Counted from the stretch's first letter, positions 26,089 through 35,937 are shown. The stretch: DNA of 64,000 nucleotides from JANXXV01 sp040002435 (GCA_040002435.1 JBDUEM010000003.1:1-64000); one strand, 5' to 3'. Translations and numbers: made by a program. The notes: a model not told the origin generated them from the letters alone.

Positions 26089-26828
26089 TCGGTTACAATA
26101 GGATTAGTTTGGTCAGACTGCGCTTCCTTTCTTTGCTGTGCTTTCCCTTAGTTCTGTTCGGCCAGGTAAACTCCATTTTCCTGGATGAGGCAGACCTGCG
26201 GGACGAAGCTCTTCTGCAGGCCACATTGTCGACAAGCATTTCGCCCGAAGATATTCGCAGTTCCGAGTTTGCGCAAGATCTGGCTGAAAAACAAGCCGAT
26301 GAGATGACTTTGGCCTCCCAGCGCCGGGTCAAGCGGATGGAAATCCGGATTAACGCAACGCCGGCTGGTGAGGACGTCAGACCACTGCTCGATCAAATGC
26401 ATCTGCGAATCCAAACTGCACGGTTGGTGATCTCCCGGGCTGGCCTGTTAAAGCAGATTGTTCAATCGGCGCGAGCCGAGCGAGCTGCAAGAGCAGCGAT
26501 GAGCCGTGGACGGACCATGGAGAAATTCGGCGGAAACGGACGCTTCAATGCGGCGGATCTGACGTTGGTGGAACGAGCGTTTTCACGGAAATTCGGCCGT
26601 ACGCTGCCGATCAGCGCCGATGGCGATACCAGTCTTCACCGGGCTCTCGGATTTGACCACACCGGCCGGGTGGATGTTGCGGTCAGTCCCGATCAACCGG
26701 AAGGAGTGTGGCTCCGGAGATATCTGGAGACGCTTCGCATTCCTTATTACGCCTTTCGGAAAGCGGTCGTAGGCAGCGCCACGGCCCCGCATATTCACAT
26801 TGGCCCACCGAGCGTTCGTCACAGCTAG
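26085..26828 (+). CDS. Exported protein with peptidase M15-like C-terminal end
   Basis: 247 residues, signal peptide (FLSLLCFPLVLFGQ). The middle is helical and charged (~60-150, RRVKRMEIRINATPAGEDV, SARAERAARAAMSRG). The C-terminal ~90 residues read LGFDHTGRVDVAV, then PEGVWLRRYLETLRIPYY and end PHIHIGPPS. The His-x4-Asp and HIH positions recall the zinc ligands of M15-type D-Ala-D-Ala peptidases, although spacing differs from the textbook motif. A cell-wall-related role is therefore inference. The GTG start is coupled to the preceding stop. A TTG at 26109 is an alternative start. Confidence 0.6.
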   Translation: MIGYNRISLVRLRFLSLLCFPLVLFGQVNSIFLDEADLRDEALLQATLSTSISPEDIRSSEFAQDLAEKQADEMTLASQRRVKRMEIRINATPAGEDVRPLLDQMHLRIQTARLVISRAGLLKQIVQSARAERAARAAMSRGRTMEKFGGNGRFNAADLTLVERAFSRKFGRTLPISADGDTSLHRALGFDHTGRVDVAVSPDQPEGVWLRRYLETLRIPYYAFRKAVVGSATAPHIHIGPPSVRHS

Positions 26829-26936
26829 ATCACCGCCAAACCACTGTACCTAAAGTAATTGTGTGCCGAGCGCACCCCATCTGAACCTGGCTGCGGTACT
26901 TTCCTAAAGATTTCCCTTCACCTGCCGATTAGTACT

Positions 26937-26964
26937 TTGAAGTCGTATGGTCTATCCATATAGT
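26937..26964 (+). promoter_or_regulatory. Putative sigma-70-type promoter for the coiled-coil protein gene
   Basis: TTGAAG (26937-26942) and TATAGT (26959-26964) are separated by 16 bases and lie just upstream of a strong GGAGGA ribosome site (26974-26979) and the ATG at 26985. The implied leader would be only about 14 bases, which is short, so this is a guess from pattern alone. Confidence 0.35.
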
Positions 26965-26984
26965 AGTAAAAACGGAGGACTGGA

Positions 26985-27893
26985 ATGAATTCTGGTTTTG
27001 CAGTCGCCCGGAACACCCTTCGGCTCGCAATTGTGTACGGTTTCGGCCTCGCACTGCTTTGTTCAAACCTCTACGTTGTGGGGCAATTCGCCAATGTAAA
27101 CAAGCAGTTAGAAACCGTCAAGGCGGATTTGGAAGTGACAAGGACGGAACTAAAAACATTAAAGAGTGCCTCGGTGAATTCCAGCAAGGCGGCTGGCCGC
27201 AGTCTAAGCGCCATTCGCGAAGAATTGCAGATCGCACGCGCCCAGGTGGCCTCGGCCGCCGGCGAGGTCCGAGCAGGAGCGACACACCGGGCCGAGGAAC
27301 TGTCTGCGGAATTGTCCCGGCGACTGGTAAGTGAACAGGCCCGGAATGAGAGACAGCAGGCGCAGCTAAAGCGTGATCTCAGTGAAGTGGAAGAGGTGGC
27401 GCACAAAGCGAATTCCAAGCTGGGCGAAGTGACAACGGAAGTTGTCGCCGTTCGCACCGAAGTAGCCGACAATCGCAACAGGCTGGAACGAACTGTCGCT
27501 GACATTCGCCGTGTGAAGGGAGATATGGGGGTTCAGAGCGGACAAATCGCTACGAACCGGACGGAACTTCAGGCACTCAAAGCGATCGGGGAAAAAAGCT
27601 ACTACGAGTTTGATCTGAAGAGCAAGGAAGCCTCCACCATTGCTGGAGTGAATGTGCTGCTGAAAAAAACGGACCCCAAGAAATTCCGGTTCACGCTTGA
27701 CGTGATCGCCAACGACAAGAAAGTGGAAAAGAAAGATCGGATAGTGAATGAACCAGTGCAATTTATGGTTATTAAAGTCCGGCAGCCCTACTCTCTGGAA
27801 GTGAACGAACTCTATGAGATCGTCGTCAATGAAGTGGGGAAGGATCGAATCAAGGGATACCTTGCCACCCCGAAGCCGCCGGCTGCGCTTTAG
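26985..27893 (+). CDS. Membrane-anchored coiled-coil protein
   Basis: 302 residues. A single N-terminal TM helix (RLAIVYGFGLALLCSNLYVV) is followed by about 150 residues of heptad-like, Gln/Glu/Arg/Ala-rich coiled coil (~35-195) and a compact C-terminal domain of ~100 residues with beta-strand character (YYEFDLKSKEASTIAGVNVL, KFRFTLDVIANDKKVEKKDR). It looks like a periplasmic rod with a terminal globular domain. GGAGGA sits six bases before the ATG. I do not recognise a named family; similar single-pass coiled-coil proteins occur in acidobacteria. It appears to be transcribed alone. Confidence 0.75.
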   Translation: MNSGFAVARNTLRLAIVYGFGLALLCSNLYVVGQFANVNKQLETVKADLEVTRTELKTLKSASVNSSKAAGRSLSAIREELQIARAQVASAAGEVRAGATHRAEELSAELSRRLVSEQARNERQQAQLKRDLSEVEEVAHKANSKLGEVTTEVVAVRTEVADNRNRLERTVADIRRVKGDMGVQSGQIATNRTELQALKAIGEKSYYEFDLKSKEASTIAGVNVLLKKTDPKKFRFTLDVIANDKKVEKKDRIVNEPVQFMVIKVRQPYSLEVNELYEIVVNEVGKDRIKGYLATPKPPAAL

Positions 27894-28087
27894 CTATCCC
27901 CGCGACTTCGAACGCTCTTCTTATCCCAGGAAGCACTGAAGTAGCCCAGCAACCAGCCTCTGTCCGAGACCGGAACTGCCCCGGTAACGGGGGGTCTGCG
28001 CCGTAAGCGTGAAGGCGCGCGTTGAATCCTCCGGCAGCATCGTTCATCGAGCCTGGTATGTCACGATGTCCAAACGCATCGCCTAAA

Positions 28088-28463
28088 CTTAGTTATTCTC
28101 GTGTGACCGAAGGGGAGCTAAAGGCCTTCGGAGAAGTGGCTTCCGGGGCGGCGCTAAAAGCGGCCATCATAAATTTGCAGGTAAGGATTAGCGACAGTGG
28201 GGCAGTTATTACTAACGACACCCTTCCCACCGTCAAGGCGGACGAATCTCAGCTGATCCAGGTATTCCAGAATCTGATCGCTAACGGTATTAAGTATCGC
28301 CGCAGCGACAAACCTTCGATTCACGTTTGGGCTGAACAGAGAGGCGGCGATTGGCGCGTCGCAGTCCGTGATAATGGCATGGGGATCGAGCAGCAATACC
28401 GCACGAGTATATTCGACATCTTTAGTCGCTTACATGGAAAGGAAGTGCCCGGAACTGGAATGG
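28088..28463 (+). pseudogene. Remnant of a phytochrome-type histidine kinase (ATPase part only)
   Basis: The translated segment carries an HATPase_c core typical of light-sensor-like kinases: NLQVRISDSGAVIT, LPTVKADESQLIQVFQNLI, NGIKYR (N box), VRDNGMGIE (G1 box) and FSRLHG. The HisKA dimerisation domain is missing upstream, and the G2 box, expected as GTGIGLA, reads GTGMETP followed by unrelated residues. No start with a ribosome site is visible, although the frame stays open from 28022 to 28543. It is a decayed fragment next to the PSD gene. Bases 27894-28087 and 28544-28688 on either side show nothing recognisable. Confidence 0.72.
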
Positions 28464-28688
28464 AGACGCCTGGAACCGGCGGTACTGCTGGCGCGCTGTC
28501 AACCGTTAGACGTTGGGAGTGCGATGTAGTACCGCTGGTTTGATCGCGGTGGCCCCATGGCGGGATTCTCCGCACGCAGGAAGCTATATGGGCCTGATGT
28601 CGCCTGGGAACCGACAGAGGCCATTCCGCCGTTTTGCTGCATTCCCCGGCGACGATACCTTCGCTCTTACTCCGCGTTATCATAGTCA

Positions 28689-31600
28689 GTGTTTGTCACC
28701 TGTTGCCAGCCCCTTTTCAGCCTTGTGTGTGTCGCGTCCCGCTTCGCTCTTGTCAGTCTGTTGACTATCGCGTTCGTCCGCGCGGCCCCTCCTGAACGCG
28801 TCAGCTTTAATCGGGACATTCGCCCCGTCATGTCGGACACATGCTTCCGCTGCCATGGACCGGACAAGAGTTCGCGCATCGCCGGCTTTCGCCTCGATAT
28901 ACGCGAGGAAGCACTCAAGCCGCTGAAGGATGGCGCTATTCCAATCGTTCCTGGAGATCCCGAAAAAAGTGCCATCGTGCAGCGTATCTTTGCGCCCACG
29001 GTCGCCAGGCGGATGCCGCCGCAGTCAGCCCACAAGGAACTTACCGGGAAGCAGAAAGACACTTTCCGGCGTTGGGTCGCCGAGGGAGCCGTTTACGAAG
29101 GGCATTGGGCGTATGAGCCCGTCAGGCGTCCTCGCGCGCCCGAACTTGCGGATTCGAAGGCTCCCCCTCACAACCCGATCGACAATTTCATCCAGGACCG
29201 CCTCGTCCGCGAAGGACTGACTGCCTCTCCAGAAGCTGACCGGCGCACGCTGATCCGGCGCGTTACGTTGGATCTCACCGGCATGCTCCCGACGCCGGCT
29301 GACGTTGCGTCCTTCGAAAGTGACCCATCGCCGGCAGCATACCAGCGCGTGGTAGATCGCCTGCTGGCGTCGCCACACTATGCGGAACAGCGCACCATGC
29401 ACTGGCTTGATGCGGTGCGGTACGCCGATACCTGCGGCTTTCACGGCGACAATATTTTCCCTGCGTGGCCTTACCGTGACTACGTCCTGAATAGCTTCCG
29501 CGATAACAAGCCCTTCGACGTCTTTACCCGGGAGCAATTGGCAGGCGACCTCTTGCCCAACGCGACCACGGACCAGAAGGTCGCATCCGCTTACAACCGG
29601 CTGAATCGCACTTCGGCCGAAGGCGGCCTGCAGCCGAAAGAGTATCTGGCAAAGTACGGCGCCGACCGGGTGCGCACCGTAAGTGCCGTTTGGCTCGGCA
29701 CCACCACGGGTTGCGCTGAATGCCATGATCACAAATTCGATCCGATCCTGACAAAAGATTTCTACGCGATGAAAGCATTTTTCGCCGACGTCGAGGAGAC
29801 CGGTCTGATGCCCGACCGTGGTGTGAAAGCATGGGGCACACAGATTGAATTGCCGACGCCTGAGCAGCAGGAAATGCGAAAGACCCTGGACGCCAGGATC
29901 GCGCAAGCAACACAGGCGCTTGCAGCAGCGCAGAAGAGTCTCTCTTTCACCCCGGAGCAGGAGAAAGCACTGCTGGATCGCTGGCAAGCTGGAGGTCTTG
30001 CGTGGACCTTTCAAAAGCCCATCGGAGCAGAGAGTGCCAACGGCGCAAAGCTCACCCTCTATAACAACCCGGTTCAGACTGTGGACTCGCCGGAAAGCAC
30101 TCCGGGCAACGGCCTGATCGTCGCTAGCGGACCCAATCCGGACAATGAGGTCTATACGGTTACTCTTCGCCCGGGTGAAGGCCGATGGACCGCGCTTGGC
30201 GTAGACGTGGGACAGGATGAAAGCCTGCCCGGCAATCGGGTGTCCCGCGGTGCGGACCGCTTCGTGTTGACCGGCGTTGAAGCCACACTCGAAGAACCGA
30301 ATCGAGCTCCACGCAACTTAGCCATTTCTCTCGCCACTGGCGACCAGTCCCCTCAAAACGGAATGCCCGCCATGGCCGTTCTGGACCACAACCCAAACAC
30401 GGGCTGGGGTGCCGCTTTGGGCGACTCAGGCAATCCATTTCTCGCCCTGCGATTCGCCAGTGCACTCAACACCACGTCCGATTCGCGCATCGCTGTTCGC
30501 CTGCGCCATGAGTCGGTGGACTATCGCCGCGCCGTCCTTGGCCGATTTCGGTTAGCGCTTTCGTCTGCCGTGTATTCGTGGCCCGCGGACGGTGATACAG
30601 CAAAGCGGATGAAGAGTAAGAGTCCGAATGGGGAAAAGACTTGGGCCAGCGGACTCCCGGACCACGTCGTAGCCGCCCTGCAAGCGGAGCCTGGCAAACG
30701 TACCGATATTCAAAGAAAAGACCTTGCCGATTATCAGGCCTGGGCTTCCGCGGATTTAGCTCCACTACGCATCCGGCTCGAAACTTTGAACGCGGAAGCG
30801 AACATGCTTGAGGCCTCAATTGCCCACGTGGTGACCACCGTCGCGGCAACGCCACGCGAGACCCGCATTCTTCCGCGCGGTAACTGGATGGACGATTCCG
30901 CTCCGATAGTGGAACCCGCAATTCCGGAGCGGTTCGGAAAATTGGACACAGGCGGAAAACGCGCTAGCCGGCTTGATTTGGCGAACTGGATTGGCTCGCC
31001 TGATAACCCGCTAACCGCCCGCGTGTTCGCTAACAGGATATGGCGGCAGTTTTTCGGAACCGGTATTTCCAAGGTGCTCGACGATGTCGGGTCGCAGGGG
31101 GAATGGCCTACACATCCAGAACTGCTCGACTGGCTGGCTTCTGAATTCATGCATCCTGAGTGGGACGCCGCCGGCACACATGCCTGGGACGTAAAGCACT
31201 TGGTTCGTACTATCGTTCTAAGCCACACCTACCGGCAGGCGTCGATTCCCACTCCGGTAACGGAAGCCAAAGATCCTGAAAATCGTCTGCTCGCGCGGCA
31301 GGCTCGCTTCCGTGTAGAGGCCGAGAGCGTTCGAGACATCGCGCTGCAGGTTTCCGGCCTCATGAACGAAGCAGTTGGCGGCCCCAGCGTAAGGCCATAT
31401 CAGCCCGATGGCTATCTGGCTACATTGAATTTTCCGAAGCGTGAATACTCGGCTAGCCGGGACGAGGACCTTTACCGCCGCGGAGTCTACACCTTCTGGC
31501 GGAGAACTTTCTTACATCCGGCGCTGCTCAACTTTGACGCTCCGACGCGCGAGGAATGCACGGTGAATCGAGTGATTTCCAACACGCCGTTGCAGGCTCT

Positions 31601-31931
31601 GGACCTGTTGAACGATCCCATTTTCATCGAAGCGGCGCGGGTCTTCGCTGAGAAAGCCGTGCAAACGGGAGGAGCCAGCTTTACTGAGCGGCTGGACTGG
31701 GCTTTTCAACAGTCCCTCAATCGCAAACCTACTGTACAAGAGCGAGGCATCCTGGAAAGCCTCTATAAAAAGAACCTCCAGCGTTTCACAGCGACTCCGG
31801 CGAGCGCGCGCGAATTCGTCCGCATCGGCGACGCTCCTCTACCGGGCGCGATGAACTTACCTCAACTTGCAGCCATGACCACGGTCACACGCGTACTTTT
31901 GAATCTCCATGAAACAATCACGAGGAATTAA
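28689..31931 (+). CDS. Exported PSD1/PSCyt1 cytochrome (DUF1549-DUF1553 protein)
   Basis: 1080 residues. A signal peptide (SRFALVSLLTIAFVRAA) is preceded by a GTG (28689); a second in-frame GTG at 28725 would also fit. Next is a haem-binding module with CFRCHGPD, then DUF1549 (NPIDNFIQDRLVREGL, LTLDLTGMLPTP-type: RRVTLDLTGMLPTPADV; HWLDAVRYADTCGFHGD), an extended middle region with coiled and beta segments, and C-terminal DUF1553 (LANWIGSPDNPLTARVFANR, EWPTHPELLDWLA, NTPLQALDLLNDP). The family is abundant in planctomycetes and acidobacteria and almost always precedes a DUF1501 gene, which overlaps or abuts it here. An extracytoplasmic redox role is inferred from the haem motif. Confidence 0.92.
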   Translation: MFVTCCQPLFSLVCVASRFALVSLLTIAFVRAAPPERVSFNRDIRPVMSDTCFRCHGPDKSSRIAGFRLDIREEALKPLKDGAIPIVPGDPEKSAIVQRIFAPTVARRMPPQSAHKELTGKQKDTFRRWVAEGAVYEGHWAYEPVRRPRAPELADSKAPPHNPIDNFIQDRLVREGLTASPEADRRTLIRRVTLDLTGMLPTPADVASFESDPSPAAYQRVVDRLLASPHYAEQRTMHWLDAVRYADTCGFHGDNIFPAWPYRDYVLNSFRDNKPFDVFTREQLAGDLLPNATTDQKVASAYNRLNRTSAEGGLQPKEYLAKYGADRVRTVSAVWLGTTTGCAECHDHKFDPILTKDFYAMKAFFADVEETGLMPDRGVKAWGTQIELPTPEQQEMRKTLDARIAQATQALAAAQKSLSFTPEQEKALLDRWQAGGLAWTFQKPIGAESANGAKLTLYNNPVQTVDSPESTPGNGLIVASGPNPDNEVYTVTLRPGEGRWTALGVDVGQDESLPGNRVSRGADRFVLTGVEATLEEPNRAPRNLAISLATGDQSPQNGMPAMAVLDHNPNTGWGAALGDSGNPFLALRFASALNTTSDSRIAVRLRHESVDYRRAVLGRFRLALSSAVYSWPADGDTAKRMKSKSPNGEKTWASGLPDHVVAALQAEPGKRTDIQRKDLADYQAWASADLAPLRIRLETLNAEANMLEASIAHVVTTVAATPRETRILPRGNWMDDSAPIVEPAIPERFGKLDTGGKRASRLDLANWIGSPDNPLTARVFANRIWRQFFGTGISKVLDDVGSQGEWPTHPELLDWLASEFMHPEWDAAGTHAWDVKHLVRTIVLSHTYRQASIPTPVTEAKDPENRLLARQARFRVEAESVRDIALQVSGLMNEAVGGPSVRPYQPDGYLATLNFPKREYSASRDEDLYRRGVYTFWRRTFLHPALLNFDAPTREECTVNRVISNTPLQALDLLNDPIFIEAARVFAEKAVQTGGASFTERLDWAFQQSLNRKPTVQERGILESLYKKNLQRFTATPASAREFVRIGDAPLPGAMNLPQLAAMTTVTRVLLNLHETITRN

Positions 31932-31932
31932 G

Positions 31933-33336
31933 ATGCAGCCTGACTACGCCACCATGCAACGTCGTACCTTTCTGGGCCGTGGAGCGGCGGGCCTCGGGCT
32001 CGTGGCGTTAAATTCCCTATTGAGACCCAGCCTCCTCCAGGGCCGCGGCGCCGTAGATCCGCTCGATTTTCCCGCCAAGGCGAAGCGCGTCATATTTCTT
32101 TATCAGGCGGGCGGCCCTTCCCACCTGGAAACGTTCGATTTCAAACCCAAGTTGCTGGAAATGTCCGGGAAGCCTATGCCGGATTCCATGACGAAAGGCC
32201 AGCAGATCGCTCAATTGCAGGGGAAGGAATTGATTTGCTTCGGTCCTCAGCACGGCTTCAAATCCTTCGGCAAGTCGGGCCAGCAAATCTGCGAGTTATT
32301 CCCGCAGATCGGAAGCGTCGCTGACGATATTTGTATCGTCCGGTCCATGTGGACGGAGCAGATCAATCACGACCCCGCGCATACCATCATGAACACGGGG
32401 TCGATTCTTACGGGACGGCCAAGCATGGGATCGTGGGTGCTTTATGGTTTGGGTTCGGAGTCGGAAGATCTGCCCGGTTTCGTCGTTCTTATGTCCTCCG
32501 GCCGCGGAGGCCAGATGCAGCCCATCGCCGCGCGTCAGTGGTCCGCCGGTAATCTTCCCAGTAAATTCCAAGGGGTGAAATTCAATTCCGCCGGTGATCC
32601 GGTGCTCTACATCAAGACCCCTGGAGGATTGAGCACCGGCGCGCAGAAGGACTCCATCGACGCCATCAACGCGTTGAACCGCATTGAGGACACCATGAAG
32701 CATGATCCGGAGATTCAGACTCGGATCTCACAATACGAGATGGCGTTCAAGATGCAGGCCAGCGTACCCGGCCTGATGGATATGAGCAAGGAGCCGAAGA
32801 AGGTGCTGGATGCCTACGGCGCAAATCCGGGTGATGGGTCCTTCGCCTCGAATTGTCTGCTCGCCCGCCGTCTTGCGGAACGCGGCGTCCGCTTCATCCA
32901 GCTCTACCATAGGGATTGGGACCATCATGGCGCGGTGAAAAAGGGCGTCGAGTACAAAGCGGAGGAGGTCGACAAAGCGACCGCTGCGTTGATCAACGAT
33001 TTGAAGGAGCGTGGAATGTTTGAAGACACGCTCGTGATTTTTGGCGGTGAGTTCGGCAGAACTCCAATGTCACAGGGAGACGGCCGGGACCACCACATCA
33101 AAGGCTTCTCGTACATGCTGGCCGGCGGCGGTATCAAGCGGGGAATCAGCTATGGCGGTACGGACGACCTCGGCTATGCCGCGGTCGACAATCCGGTGAG
33201 CATTCACGATTTTCATGCGACGCTGCTGCACCTGCTCGGCATGAATGCTGCGAAGCTCTCCATCAAGTACCAGGGACTTGATGTCCGCCTGATTGGGCCG
33301 CAAGGCGGCGTTGTAGTTAAAGACATCCTGGCGTGA
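31933..33336 (+). CDS. Tat-exported DUF1501 protein
   Basis: 467 residues from the ATG at 31933, which has GAGG nearby; an ATG at 31909 within the previous gene is also in frame. A twin-arginine leader (QRRTFLGRGAAGLGLVALNS) is followed by the DUF1501 core: RVIFLYQAGGPSHLETFDFK, HGFKSFGKSGQQICELFP, NCLLARRLAERGVRFIQLYH, and VIFGGEFGRTP with GRDHHIKGFSYMLAGGGI. The fold is that of alkaline phosphatase/sulfatase-type enzymes, but the reaction is not known. It pairs with the PSD1 cytochrome directly upstream (stop 31931). Confidence 0.92.
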   Translation: MQPDYATMQRRTFLGRGAAGLGLVALNSLLRPSLLQGRGAVDPLDFPAKAKRVIFLYQAGGPSHLETFDFKPKLLEMSGKPMPDSMTKGQQIAQLQGKELICFGPQHGFKSFGKSGQQICELFPQIGSVADDICIVRSMWTEQINHDPAHTIMNTGSILTGRPSMGSWVLYGLGSESEDLPGFVVLMSSGRGGQMQPIAARQWSAGNLPSKFQGVKFNSAGDPVLYIKTPGGLSTGAQKDSIDAINALNRIEDTMKHDPEIQTRISQYEMAFKMQASVPGLMDMSKEPKKVLDAYGANPGDGSFASNCLLARRLAERGVRFIQLYHRDWDHHGAVKKGVEYKAEEVDKATAALINDLKERGMFEDTLVIFGGEFGRTPMSQGDGRDHHIKGFSYMLAGGGIKRGISYGGTDDLGYAAVDNPVSIHDFHATLLHLLGMNAAKLSIKYQGLDVRLIGPQGGVVVKDILA

Positions 33337-33365
33337 GGCTAAGCTGGCCGCACGGCGCTATCGTC

Positions 33366-35309
33366 TCAGCCGCAGCACGAGCGGGTTTCTTTCGATGCTG
33401 CGGTCAAGCCGTCCTGCTTCGACGCTGAGGGCGGCAAGTCGTTAGCTGGGTTCATTTCGAAGAATCCGTTCGGCTTGAGAAGGAAGCCAATGTAAGACGT
33501 CGGCATCACGGGATAGTCTTCCGGACGCGGGATGTGGGTGTGCCCGAAGGTATACCAGAACACCACATCGGTATCTGCCACGGGACGATCGTTCTCTGTC
33601 CACTTCGATAGTCCGTCGCCACCAGTGCTTTGATTCGGATAGTCGCCCGCCGCATATCGTTCGTCTTCCCGGTGAGGCGTCACCCAGACGTGATGATTCA
33701 CGAAGCCCGCTCGCTTGCGCCACCAGGCATTGGGTGAAGCGAACGGAAATGAGTTGTCGCCCGGCAGGAACTTGTAGCCCACCGGCACACCGACGGAGTT
33801 CTTTACCGACGGGTTGATTACGCGCCACGAACGTGCAGTTTCAAGTTTCAAGTGACCTCGCGCCTCCTTCTCGGTGGCGAGGTCCGTGGCCCGCGCCTGG
33901 AAGGCGTTTTCGTACGGGTTGCCTTCGCCCAGGGGGTCGGCCTCCACGTCAATTCGCTGCACTGTATTCGCGGTGCCGTCCAGGTCGAAGTCCAGACGAA
34001 CGTTAAAGAAGTGCTGATGATTCGGAGCGTAGAGTTGCGGAGCGATTAGGGCTCCATAGGGAGACCGCTCGCCCGGGCCAAGCGCACCAAGCGAGAGAAT
34101 ACCCGTTAGCTTGATCTCAAACTGAATGTTGCCGTCCTGATAGAAATACCAAAAGAACCCGTACTCGTAGTTCTCCACCGTGGAGATGGACGACACCACG
34201 AGGCGGCGGGAACGGCGAACCTCAGGCGCATCCGGCAAACGGCGATCGGTGTGTTTCCACAGAATGCCGAAATCCTCTTCATGCAGGCAGACTGCGTTGG
34301 GAATCGTCAGCGGTCCTCCGCGGCTGTCGCAAAGATGCGCGTCAAGATAGACTATGTGCCCAAGACAATCGCAGCCGAGGCGAAGGCTGTTGGCACACAT
34401 GCCCATGCCGTATTCGCCAACGTCAAAGGCATTCTTCCGCGCCTGTTGGGGGCTGGGATCGCCATAGGGAACCACCATCTCGGTGAGCGAAGCGCGGTAG
34501 AGGACGGACCGGTCCTGGCCCTGATCGTGATATCGGATGTGATGAAGCGTGAGTCCTTCGCGCGCGTTGAAGCCGATTACGAATTTCCAGTTCTGCCAGC
34601 TCAACTGATGGCCTTCCAAAGTGAAGCTGGGGCCTTCGGGCTGAGCGACGGTAAGAGGCTTGATGTCGCCTCTGTGGTTGGGCACGCGTTGGGCGGAATA
34701 GTTGCCTGGCTGCGGTGGCAGCGGCCAGACACCGTATTCCTCCACCCGGATTACCTTCATGACGTTGAGGTCAACCACCGGCCGGATGCCTTCGATCGGC
34801 CGCGCGTAGCCGTTGTCGGTGCTATCTGCCCGCAGAAAGCAGAGCGGCCGTGCAAGGCGGCGGGTTCGATCTTCCTCTGAACCATAGTTGCCGGCGCTCC
34901 AAATATCCACCATTACCAGAGACGTGTCCTCGATTCCGTAGTGCTTCTTCAGGGCGGCGGCGAACTCCTCACTCGCCAGCACTGCTTGTTCACACTCCAC
35001 CTGCTCGTCGACGGACATCGTGGGCTGCGCACCGTGCGGCGCGTAACGCGGCGAAGAGACAGCGCCGGTAGCCAAATTCACGTTGACATGGAAACAGGCG
35101 TTTCGGGCGTTGTCGTGCAGAACGGCTTCCCCTTCACGGTGCATTGGGTCGATCCTAGGCCACGCGTGAACGGCGTCTTTGGGTGGTTCCTTCAACATGA
35201 CGCTGATCACGCGGGTGGATGGTGTAAATTCTGGCAGGGTCCGCAGGAGTTCAATGGCACGTCCCAATTCGGCTGCTGAAAGTGGTTCTAAAGGGTGTAG
35301 ATGCGACAT
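33366..35309 (-). CDS. Copper-containing primary-amine oxidase
   Basis: 647 residues, the full catalytic length for bacterial copper amine oxidases. The topaquinone precursor Tyr lies in VENYEYGFFWYF (NYxY motif), the catalytic base Asp in HIVYLDAHLCD, copper-ligand His residues in NHQHFFNVRLD and FGHTHIPRPEDYP. N2/N3-like domains precede the core. It oxidises primary amines to aldehydes with release of ammonia and hydrogen peroxide. No signal peptide is seen (start MSHLHPLEPLS), so it should be cytoplasmic, unlike TynA of enterobacteria. The C-terminus ends in a CC pair. It is convergent with the DUF1501 gene. Confidence 0.93.
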   Translation of the reverse strand: MSHLHPLEPLSAAELGRAIELLRTLPEFTPSTRVISVMLKEPPKDAVHAWPRIDPMHREGEAVLHDNARNACFHVNVNLATGAVSSPRYAPHGAQPTMSVDEQVECEQAVLASEEFAAALKKHYGIEDTSLVMVDIWSAGNYGSEEDRTRRLARPLCFLRADSTDNGYARPIEGIRPVVDLNVMKVIRVEEYGVWPLPPQPGNYSAQRVPNHRGDIKPLTVAQPEGPSFTLEGHQLSWQNWKFVIGFNAREGLTLHHIRYHDQGQDRSVLYRASLTEMVVPYGDPSPQQARKNAFDVGEYGMGMCANSLRLGCDCLGHIVYLDAHLCDSRGGPLTIPNAVCLHEEDFGILWKHTDRRLPDAPEVRRSRRLVVSSISTVENYEYGFFWYFYQDGNIQFEIKLTGILSLGALGPGERSPYGALIAPQLYAPNHQHFFNVRLDFDLDGTANTVQRIDVEADPLGEGNPYENAFQARATDLATEKEARGHLKLETARSWRVINPSVKNSVGVPVGYKFLPGDNSFPFASPNAWWRKRAGFVNHHVWVTPHREDERYAAGDYPNQSTGGDGLSKWTENDRPVADTDVVFWYTFGHTHIPRPEDYPVMPTSYIGFLLKPNGFFEMNPANDLPPSASKQDGLTAASKETRSCCG

Positions 35310-35535
35310 AACAAATCCTCATGTAAGAGAAAACACTCGGACTGGGAGGGTGGCTAGGACCGATTATACATTGACGCGCTTGGAACCACCGGTCAGTTCG
35401 CCAGTGTGCTGCTTGTGAATATGGTGCGAGGTGTCCGGTTCCTCGTGGCACCACTCAATTCCTCAAGACGCGGCGAGGCGGTATCCTCGTGTAAAGTGCT
35501 ACGTAACCGTACATCTCGAGAAAGATAGAGTGACG

Positions 35536-35937
35536 ATGAGAACGGAATTGCTACGATTCAACGGCGCTGTCGAGCGGGATCCCGCGATCGACACGTGGAT
35601 TAAAGTGCGTCAAGGTGAGCTGGGAGCTATCGCGCAGCAGTGGTTTGAGGTAATGCGAAAATGCGGGGACGAAGTCCGGGAACTCATGCATGACGGCTGC
35701 CCGGTTGCATGTTTGGGAGATGTGCCTTTCGGCTACGTCAATGTATTTAATTCGCACGTAAACGTGGGGTTCTTTCAGGGTGCGGCGCTGCCGGATCCCG
35801 CTCACCTGTTGCAAGGCACCGGTAAGTTCATGCGCCATGTGAAATTGAGACCGGGAACGGCCACCAACGCCACAGCGCTAATGAGCTTGATCGACACGGC
35901 TTACTTGGACATAAAGGAGCGCGTTGAAAATGGCTAG
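35536..35937 (+). CDS. DUF1801 (YdhG-like) small cytoplasmic protein
   Basis: 133 residues from the ATG at 35536; the frame is open from 35431 but the upstream part has no family similarity. The match to DUF1801 is from FGYVNVFNSHVNVGFFQGA through LPDPAHLLQGTGKFMRHVKL, the usual C-terminal signature of this small alpha/beta fold, related to frataxin-like/YdhG proteins. No catalytic residues are evident and the role is unknown. It lies between the divergent amine oxidase and the hydrolase/DUF1080 gene. The 226 bases upstream to the amine oxidase start hold only the shared control region. Confidence 0.78.
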   Translation: MRTELLRFNGAVERDPAIDTWIKVRQGELGAIAQQWFEVMRKCGDEVRELMHDGCPVACLGDVPFGYVNVFNSHVNVGFFQGAALPDPAHLLQGTGKFMRHVKLRPGTATNATALMSLIDTAYLDIKERVENG

